Of a stretch of DNA of 18,224 bases, positions 12,234 to 18,224 are shown in pieces. Origin of the DNA: an uncultured Bacillota bacterium (GTDB lineage Bacteria > Bacillota > Clostridia > Peptostreptococcales > Anaerovoracaceae); contig CAUDEQ010000038.1 in assembly GCA_958448635.1 (NCBI GenBank), positions 1-18,224 on the forward strand, read 5' to 3'. How positions within the stretch are numbered: the first letter of the stretch is position 1; each line of letters opens with the position of its first letter. Made by a program: the position numbers and the translations under genes. The notes beneath the pieces were generated by a model that saw only the letters and a list, made by a program, of their open reading frames with translations, did not search any database and was not told where the DNA came from.

Positions 12234-12868
12234 GAATTTTTTGAAAATTTTGTGAAAAAAGTTTTCAGCGCTTCCTCCAGCTGGCTTATGGGGCCAGAAT
12301 TATCTATAATGATGTCGGAGCGGAGCTTCTTTTCCTCATCGCTCATCTGGCTGTTTATCCTGCTTATTACCTCCTGCTCCGTGGCTCCGTCACGCATGCA
12401 TACTCTATGTACTCTGGTATCAAGATCTGCCACCATCAGGATTATCAGATCGCATCTGTCGTCGAGACCTGCTTCGAAAAGCAGCGGAGCATCTATCATG
12501 ATACCTACAGGCTCCATCGCATATGCAGCCTCCACCTGTCTGTCCACCTCGGCGATTATAGCCTTAAACATGATCTCGTCCAGCTTCTGTTTTCTGCTCA
12601 TATCAGAGAAAACAAGCTCTGCTAAGGATTTTCTGTCGAGACTTCCGTCACCTCTCAGTATATCAAAGCCTTCTCTGCCGTATTCACCTTTAGGTCCGAA
12701 GACATCATCAAGGACGGAGAGCATGGGGCTTCCGTCTGCTGTGATGTTTCTTCCTATCTGATCTGCATCTATGTGTGCAAAACCTTTTTCCTTTAAATAA
12801 TCGGCGGCAGTGGACTTGCCGGTTCCTATTCCTCCCGTAAGTCCTACCACCTTGACCTTGCTGCTCAT
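12230..12868 (-). CDS. coaE: Dephospho-CoA kinase
   Basis: CoaE phosphorylates dephospho-CoA with ATP in the last step of coenzyme A synthesis, in the cytosol. The product has 212 residues from the ATG at 12868, which has GGAG six bases upstream; a TTG eight codons earlier is in frame but lacks such a site. The P-loop GLTGGIGTGKST is at about residues 9-20, followed by HIDADQIGR (the DAD substrate motif), and IDAPLLFEAGLD in the middle. The length is normal (about 200). It follows polA by 36 bases as in many Firmicutes and is surely co-transcribed. The promoter of the candidate RNA begins at its stop codon. Confidence 0.95.
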   Translation of the reverse strand: MSSKVKVVGLTGGIGTGKSTAADYLKEKGFAHIDADQIGRNITADGSPMLSVLDDVFGPKGEYGREGFDILRGDGSLDRKSLAELVFSDMSRKQKLDEIMFKAIIAEVDRQVEAAYAMEPVGIMIDAPLLFEAGLDDRCDLIILMVADLDTRVHRVCMRDGATEQEVISRINSQMSDEEKKLRSDIIIDNSGPISQLEEALKTFFTKFSKNS

Positions 12869-12904
12869 CTTACTCTCCTGTATTTTATACAAAGACTCTT
12901 CGTA

Positions 12905-15571
12905 TCATTTCAGCTCATACCAGTTGCTTCCCACATTGAGGTCGGCCTTTAGCCTGACTGCCATATCGTATGCAGCCTCCATGTTTTCCACCAGAAGCCT
13001 TTCAACAATTTCCTTTTCATCTTCATAAGTGTTGATTATCAGCTCGTCGTGAACCTGAAGTATGAGCCTGGATCTCAGATTCTGCTCCTTTATGGCATCG
13101 TACACCTTTATCATGGCAAGCTTGATTATATCCGCTGCGCTGCCCTGTATAGGCGTGTTCATCGCAAGCCTCTCACCTACGCTCCTGACCATATATGCTG
13201 AAGCCTTAATCTCCTTGATGTGCCTTTTCCTTCCCATTATGGTGGTGACATATCCGTTTTCTCTGCAGAATTCAACCTGGTCGTCCATGAACCTCTTGAC
13301 AGCCGTATGCTTGGCGAAATATGCGTTTATATATTCCTCCGCATCCTTTCTCGTTATGTGAAGCTCCGTGGAAAGTCCGAAGGCGCTCATTCCGTATATG
13401 ACGCCGAAATTCACAGCCTTTGCACGGCTTCTCTCCTCGACGGTTATCTGATCCTCGGCGACGCCGAGAACATTGGCGGCAGTGGCACGATGGATATCCT
13501 CTCCGTTGTTGAAGGCCTCTATCAGAGCCTCATCGCCCGACATGTGAGCAAGAACCCTCAGCTCAATCTGGGAATAGTCCGCTCCCGTCAGCATGCAGTC
13601 CTCATTATCGGGAACGAAGGCTTTTCTCAGCTTTCTGCCAAGCTCCTGTCTTATTGGTATGTTCTGCAGATTAGGCTCCGTACAGCTTATTCTGCCTGTC
13701 GTTGTAACCGTCTGCTGGAAATGGGCATGTACCTTGCCGTCCTCGGCTATAAGCGGAATCAGCCCGTCAATATAAGTGCTCTTGAGCTTTGACAGGGTTC
13801 TGTACTCCAAGACCTTACCAATGATAGGATGCTTGTCTCTTATCCTTTCAAGGATATCTGCACTTGTTGAATACCCGCGCTTCGTCTTTTTTCCTGCCGG
13901 AAGACCCAGCTTTTCGAAGAGTATATCTCCCAGCTGGAACGGCGAGTTGATGTTAAAGGTCTCGCCTGCAAGGCTGTATATATCAGCAGTCAGGGCTTCT
14001 ATCTCACTTGAAAGCACCTTGCCGAAGGAAACCAGTTCCTCCTTGTCCACCTTGAAGCCTTCCCTCTCCATAGACGCCATAACTATCACCAATGGAAGCT
14101 CCACCCGGTAGAAGATGTTCTCGAGTTCCTCCTCACGAAGCCTTACTTTCTGTATTTCCATCAGGTTGAATACAGCAAAGCACACCTTGAAGCCGAACTC
14201 TGTAAATGCTTTTGAAGCGTCACCGAACATCTCAATCTGGCTGTTGGATTCCATGAATTCCTTCTCGTCTTCTATGGAAATATGCAGATATTCGTTGGAA
14301 AGCGCCGCCAGGCTGTAGTTACTCCTGCCGGAATCCAATACATACTGCGCCACAGCAGTATCGAAGCAGCTATCTTTCATATCGGCGCCTGCGCACATCA
14401 GCATATAGATATCGTATTTTAAATCATGGCCTGCGAGACGGATGTTCTGACCGTTGAACCATGATATGAAGCTGTTCAGCTTGTTGTAATCAAAGTAGTA
14501 ATATGTGTCTCCGTTTATTAAGGCTATACCTTCTATTGCAGGTCTCGACAGGTGATTGTTGTCTCCCAGCACCTTGATGACTGTATCTCCCGTGAGGGTA
14601 ATGTTCTTCAGCTCATCGTCCGAAGATATAACGAGTCTTTTGAAATGATCTTCCTCTGCTGTCAGCTTATGAGTTTCACCTGAAGCGTCTGCATATGCCG
14701 CCGTATCCGTTACCTTGAGCTTCTTAAGGAATCTGTTGAATTCCAGCTTGGTGTATATCTTTATAAGCTCATCGTAATCAGGCTCCCTTAGAAGCATGCT
14801 TTCGATGTCCAGTTCTATGGGAACATGTGTATTGATGGTTGCCAGTCTCTTGCTCATAACGGCAAGCTGTGCATTTTCTTCTATCTTTGTTTTGAGTCCG
14901 GCAGGAGTTATATCATCGATGCTTGATATGATGTTCTCCACACTGCCGTAACCCATGATGAGCTTAGCTGCAGTCTTTTCTCCGACGCCCGGAACTCCCG
15001 GTATATTGTCGGATTTGTCTCCCATCAGGCCCTTGAAATCTATGAACTGCTCAGGTGTGAAGCCGTATTTTTCTATCATGGCATCCTTGTCGAAGATGTC
15101 GAATTCCGAGACGCCCTTTTTCGTTATTATCACCTTGGTGATGTCGGTTGCAAGCTGCAGCTCGTCCTTATCTCCCGTGATGATGTACGGCTGCAATCCA
15201 GCCTCCTCTGCTTCTCTTGCCACGGTTCCGATGATGTCGTCGGCTTCGAAGCCTTCGATCTCAAGCTGTGTGATATTCATGGCCTTCAGCACATCCTTCA
15301 GAAGAGGAAGCTGCATGGCAAGCTCAGGCGGCATCTTCTTTCTGCCTGCCTTGTACTCATCGTACTCCTTGTGTCTGAAGGTAGGCGCCTTCATATCGAA
15401 GGCTACGGCCATGTACTCAGGCTCGTAGTCGCGCCTTATCTTCTCCAGCATGTTGATGAAGCCGAAGATTCCCTGTGTAAAGATCCCGTCCCTTGTTATC
15501 ATGGGATTTCTCATGGCGTAATATGCCCTGTTTATCAGGCTGTTTCCATCAATGATCGCTATCTTCTTCAT
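12905..15571 (-). CDS. polA: DNA polymerase I, proofreading domain degenerate
   Basis: Pol I fills gaps and removes RNA primers during replication and repair. The product has 888 residues with AGGAG in TTAGGAGAAAATA before the ATG; the start overlaps the end of the peptidase gene by 23 bases. Residues 1-290 are the 5'-3' exonuclease (IDGNSLINRAYYAM; GDKSDNIPGVPGVGEKTAA helix-hairpin-helix). Residues about 310-490 align with the 3'-5' exonuclease domain, but the DxE of motif Exo I is not seen; GHDLKYD and FDTAVAQYVLD remain. Residues about 500-888 are the polymerase: motif A DYSQIELR (D665), motif B RAKAVNFGVIYG, motif C QVHDELI (D842). Loss of proofreading matches Bacillus-type Pol I. Confidence 0.97.
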   Translation of the reverse strand: MKKIAIIDGNSLINRAYYAMRNPMITRDGIFTQGIFGFINMLEKIRRDYEPEYMAVAFDMKAPTFRHKEYDEYKAGRKKMPPELAMQLPLLKDVLKAMNITQLEIEGFEADDIIGTVAREAEEAGLQPYIITGDKDELQLATDITKVIITKKGVSEFDIFDKDAMIEKYGFTPEQFIDFKGLMGDKSDNIPGVPGVGEKTAAKLIMGYGSVENIISSIDDITPAGLKTKIEENAQLAVMSKRLATINTHVPIELDIESMLLREPDYDELIKIYTKLEFNRFLKKLKVTDTAAYADASGETHKLTAEEDHFKRLVISSDDELKNITLTGDTVIKVLGDNNHLSRPAIEGIALINGDTYYYFDYNKLNSFISWFNGQNIRLAGHDLKYDIYMLMCAGADMKDSCFDTAVAQYVLDSGRSNYSLAALSNEYLHISIEDEKEFMESNSQIEMFGDASKAFTEFGFKVCFAVFNLMEIQKVRLREEELENIFYRVELPLVIVMASMEREGFKVDKEELVSFGKVLSSEIEALTADIYSLAGETFNINSPFQLGDILFEKLGLPAGKKTKRGYSTSADILERIRDKHPIIGKVLEYRTLSKLKSTYIDGLIPLIAEDGKVHAHFQQTVTTTGRISCTEPNLQNIPIRQELGRKLRKAFVPDNEDCMLTGADYSQIELRVLAHMSGDEALIEAFNNGEDIHRATAANVLGVAEDQITVEERSRAKAVNFGVIYGMSAFGLSTELHITRKDAEEYINAYFAKHTAVKRFMDDQVEFCRENGYVTTIMGRKRHIKEIKASAYMVRSVGERLAMNTPIQGSAADIIKLAMIKVYDAIKEQNLRSRLILQVHDELIINTYEDEKEIVERLLVENMEAAYDMAVRLKADLNVGSNWYELK

Positions 15572-16568
15572 TATTTTCTCCTAAATCTTTCAGATCGCAC
15601 ATGGCCTTGAAGCCGTATGCCGAAGTCGCACTTTTCACGCCTTCATTGATGGCCTTTGCCATCACATATGCCCCCAGATCGCCGAGAGCGTCCTGATTTA
15701 CATTTACCTCGCCCTTTGCAAGATAAAATATGGTATCTCCGTCAGCCGAAGTATGAACGGGCTTTATGGCTGCCGCATAGCCGTCATGGGCCATGGACGC
15801 CAGCTTGTTGCACTGTGGCTTGGTGAGCTCTGCATTGGTGATGATGCATCCTATGGTAGTGTTTCCCGTAAATACGTTCTTTTCCTGCTCCACGGAGCTC
15901 CACATGATATTTCTGGTGCTGTCCAGTCTCTTGCCGTCCTCCGTCAGTATTCCTGCAAGCTGCTTTCCCGTGTCTGCATCGAACACGTCGCCGAGGCAGT
16001 TCACGGCAACGACGGCTCCTATCTTCAGACGACCTATCCGGATTGCATATATACCGAGTCCGCCCTTCATCAGCCTGTCGACTCCGAGATATTTCCCGAC
16101 GGTGGCTCCTGTGCCGGCTCCGAAGTTTCCTTTTTCAGGGTCGTTCTTTTCGGAAGCGACGCAGGCTTCATATCCCATGGCTGCATCAGGTCTGCATGCA
16201 GAATCGCCTGAGACGAGGTCGAAAAGACTGGCTGCAGGAACTATCGGTACACAGCCAACTCCCACGTCGAAGCCCATGCCTCTCTCTTCCAGATACTTCA
16301 TGGCTCCCGTGGCGGCATCAAGACCGAAGGCGCTGCCTCCCGACAGCATGACTGCGTACACTTCGTTGCACATTTTCTCCGATTCCAGAAGATTTGTCTC
16401 CCTGGTGGCGGGACCTCCTCCTCTCACATCGACTCCGCCCACTGCGCCCTTTTCACAGAGAATGGCGGTACAACCTGTACCGCCTTTTTTATTCTGCGCA
16501 TTTCCTATACGAAAACCTTCTATTTCACTTATCTTTATTTCCTTCATGAATTCTCTGTTTACCATCAT
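15549..16568 (-). CDS. P1-family (DmpA-like) aminopeptidase
   Basis: The product has 339 residues of the DmpA/BapA family, self-cleaving N-terminal-nucleophile enzymes that release N-terminal residues from small peptides or amides. Family marks include GFRIGNAQNKKGGTGCTAIL, DVRGGGPATRETNLL, VMLSGGSAFGLDAATGAMKYLEE split over 80-110, and GNTTIGCIITNAELTK, where the cleavage and nucleophile residue is expected at the Thr pair (Ser in DmpA). SxHTSADGDTIFYLA-type sequence near the end is also conserved. No signal peptide is present, so it is cytosolic. The first ATG overlaps the transporter stop (ATGA), and its end overlaps polA by 23 bases. Pairing with an oligopeptide transporter suggests hydrolysis of imported peptides. 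Confidence 0.9.
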   Translation of the reverse strand: MMVNREFMKEIKISEIEGFRIGNAQNKKGGTGCTAILCEKGAVGGVDVRGGGPATRETNLLESEKMCNEVYAVMLSGGSAFGLDAATGAMKYLEERGMGFDVGVGCVPIVPAASLFDLVSGDSACRPDAAMGYEACVASEKNDPEKGNFGAGTGATVGKYLGVDRLMKGGLGIYAIRIGRLKIGAVVAVNCLGDVFDADTGKQLAGILTEDGKRLDSTRNIMWSSVEQEKNVFTGNTTIGCIITNAELTKPQCNKLASMAHDGYAAAIKPVHTSADGDTIFYLAKGEVNVNQDALGDLGAYVMAKAINEGVKSATSAYGFKAMCDLKDLGENNEEDSDH

Positions 16569-18166
16569 GCTATCACCTGTACTGCAACTATCAGCGCAAT
16601 GATTACGCCAACGATGGCTTCTCCGCCCAGAAGACCGGAGGCGATGATAGTGCCGGTTCCTTTCTTTTCAAATTCAGGTACAGCTTTGTCCGTGATAAAT
16701 CTTATGGCTCCGCCTATGAAGGCTGTTGCCGACATGTAAAACGGCAGGTATACTCCAAGTCCGAGGGTCATCACAGGAAAACCTGCTATGTAAAGCGCTA
16801 TGGCTGCTATGAGACCTACTATAAATGCAGGCATATGCGAGATGCCTCCCACCATTGCGGCTACGGCACCTGCCTGAGCTGCAGGAAACATTTCGCCTCC
16901 GAAGCTCTCTGCACCGTATGCATTGAGTATTACCAAAAGGACTCCCACAGATACAACTGCGCCGATAATGCCGCCTATGCATTCGGCAACGAACTGTGCC
17001 CTGGGCTCAGTTCCCAGTATATGGCCTGCCTTGAAATCGTTCATCACATCGCCAACAAGTCCGCATGCCACTGCGACAATCGCAGCTACGAAGAATGCCT
17101 CTGTCTCTCCTATATCAGAAACAGCCTTGGCAGCGATAAGTACTATGATACCGAAAATCTCCATGGGATTTATCCCCGACTGACCTACGCACTGGGCAGA
17201 CATGGCAGTAGCCACCCACACGCCAAGTATTGTTATTATTGAGGCGATGATGCCCATATCTAAAATAACGGTGAAGAGAAACGCCAGCAGCATCATGGCT
17301 ACCGGAGCCCATCTCATGGGAACGATGGCATCACCTGCGGCGTCCTTGCTGAACATTCCGCCGAAAATTTCCTTTGCCTTTGGAAGTATCCCTTTGATGA
17401 TTATTCCTGCTCCTGTGCCTACCATGAGTCCTATGCCGAGAGACTGCTTTACGGAAACTGCAGTGGCAGTATCCCAGAGTCCTGCTTCGTTTCCTCCCAG
17501 AAGGATGCCGAAATCACCTATCAGCGCACCTATGAACCACACGCCGATGGCTACAGGACCTATTATGTATCCTACGCCTATAAGCATTGGCGAAAGGTAA
17601 AGTCCTGCCGCCGAGCCGTACACTGACATCTTCTGACTGAGCAGCACTGCAGGTATTTTACCGAGCCAGTCTCTTACAAATGTGTAGACTGCTGCCAGAC
17701 CCATGGAGATGAAAAGGGTCATGGCCTTCCTGCCGCCCTGATCTCCCACCTTAAGCGTCTCTGCCGCAGCCTGTCCCATAGGATAAGCCAGCTTGTTTCT
17801 AACGATGAAATACTTCCGTATCAATGCCGTGAAAATCAGCCCAAGTATCACTCCCCCAACGGTTAGGAGCATGAGCTTGAGCCAGTTGACATCTGCATCG
17901 GGATTGAGCATCCAAATGCCCGGAAGTGTAAATGCTAATCCTCCCGCCACCATCGCGCCTGCGGACATCGCTGTATGTGTCACGTTTATTTCTCTCAGGT
18001 TGGTGTTTCCCATCGCCTTGAGTCCAAACATCGACACAAGTGCCACAAACATGATCGGCCACGGTAAGGAGCTTAGTTTCAGCGCCACGAACATCGAGCT
18101 TGTCGTAATGATAACAGCTCCGATGGCGCCGATCACCATACCTCTTACAGTTAGCTGATTTTTCAT
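16565..18166 (-). CDS. OPT-family oligopeptide transporter
   Basis: The product has 533 residues, almost wholly hydrophobic, with about 12-14 membrane segments. It matches bacterial OPT/YSL proteins: the N-terminal TVRGMVIGAIGAVIITTSSM, then LREINVTHTAMSAGAMVAGG, KLAYPMGQAAAETLKVGDQG near residue 125, and a late GDVMNDFKAGHILG..PRAQFVAECIGGIIG, a conserved stretch of the family. OPT proteins import oligopeptides or metal chelates with protons. Stop and next start overlap as ATGA, linking it to the P1 peptidase. Its ATG has no ribosome site at the usual distance; an AAAGGAG lies about 39 bases upstream, separated by an inverted repeat. The substrate is inferred from the peptidase neighbour. 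Confidence 0.9.
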   Translation of the reverse strand: MKNQLTVRGMVIGAIGAVIITTSSMFVALKLSSLPWPIMFVALVSMFGLKAMGNTNLREINVTHTAMSAGAMVAGGLAFTLPGIWMLNPDADVNWLKLMLLTVGGVILGLIFTALIRKYFIVRNKLAYPMGQAAAETLKVGDQGGRKAMTLFISMGLAAVYTFVRDWLGKIPAVLLSQKMSVYGSAAGLYLSPMLIGVGYIIGPVAIGVWFIGALIGDFGILLGGNEAGLWDTATAVSVKQSLGIGLMVGTGAGIIIKGILPKAKEIFGGMFSKDAAGDAIVPMRWAPVAMMLLAFLFTVILDMGIIASIITILGVWVATAMSAQCVGQSGINPMEIFGIIVLIAAKAVSDIGETEAFFVAAIVAVACGLVGDVMNDFKAGHILGTEPRAQFVAECIGGIIGAVVSVGVLLVILNAYGAESFGGEMFPAAQAGAVAAMVGGISHMPAFIVGLIAAIALYIAGFPVMTLGLGVYLPFYMSATAFIGGAIRFITDKAVPEFEKKGTGTIIASGLLGGEAIVGVIIALIVAVQVIA

Positions 18167-18224
18167 TTTTTTCTTGTATGATTAATTAGAAGCTAAATCA
18201 TACTCTCCTTTCCATTTTTACTGT
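18167..18224 (-). promoter_or_regulatory. Leader of the OPT gene with hairpin between SD and start
   Basis: On the minus strand AAAGGAG (18205-18211) is followed by the 7-bp inverted repeat TATGATT/AATCATA (18177-18183 with 18196-18202) and then CAAGAAAAAA before the ATG. Folding the repeat would bring the SD to about 12 bases from the start codon. The first arm also holds ATG ATT TAG, a two-codon frame placed right after the SD. Confidence 0.4.

Overview
The window looks like chromosome of a low-to-mid GC Firmicute, most likely an anaerobic gut Clostridia/Eubacteriales member. The evidence is a polA-coaE operon of Gram-positive type, a SwrC-like RND exporter with no partner genes, ideal sigma-A promoters (TTGAAA/TTGACA-N17-TATAAT), strong AGGAGG ribosome sites, and a Tn1549-type conjugative-element relaxase. 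No species call can be made from sequence alone. Nearly all genes lie on the minus strand, so transcription runs from high to low coordinates.

Region 1 (1 to about 5,450) is one end of an integrative conjugative or mobilizable element. In transcription order it carries a DUF6809-type protein, a 60-residue protein, TnpV, a broken paralogue of the 60-residue gene, a large sortase-anchored GLUG-repeat surface protein behind a long structured leader, a hairpin-rich leader/oriT region, a MobC-like relaxosome protein, and the start of the relaxase, which is cut by the window edge. No integrase is visible, so the element continues to the left.

Region 2 (5,530 to 9,830) is chromosomal: yajC with a long acidic tail, tRNA-Leu(CAA) with a promoter inside the end of the preceding gene, and a 1,176-residue RND exporter with a coiled-coil insertion. 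The exporter's promoter carries a perfect palindrome just downstream of the -10 box.

Region 3 (9,883 to 11,852) holds the 3' remnant of a flavodoxin-like gene, cut by an ISL3-family insertion sequence of about 1.5 kb. Next come the terminator, body and promoter of tRNA-Leu(GAG).

Region 4 (11,930 to 12,233) is a compact unit with a consensus promoter, several inverted repeats and a T8 terminator, but no convincing ORF. It is the best candidate here for an undescribed non-coding RNA.

Region 5 (12,230 to 18,224) is a tight operon: OPT-family oligopeptide transporter, P1-family aminopeptidase, DNA polymerase I, dephospho-CoA kinase. The first three reading frames overlap. The first two genes plausibly form a peptide import and hydrolysis pair; polA and coaE are housekeeping genes.
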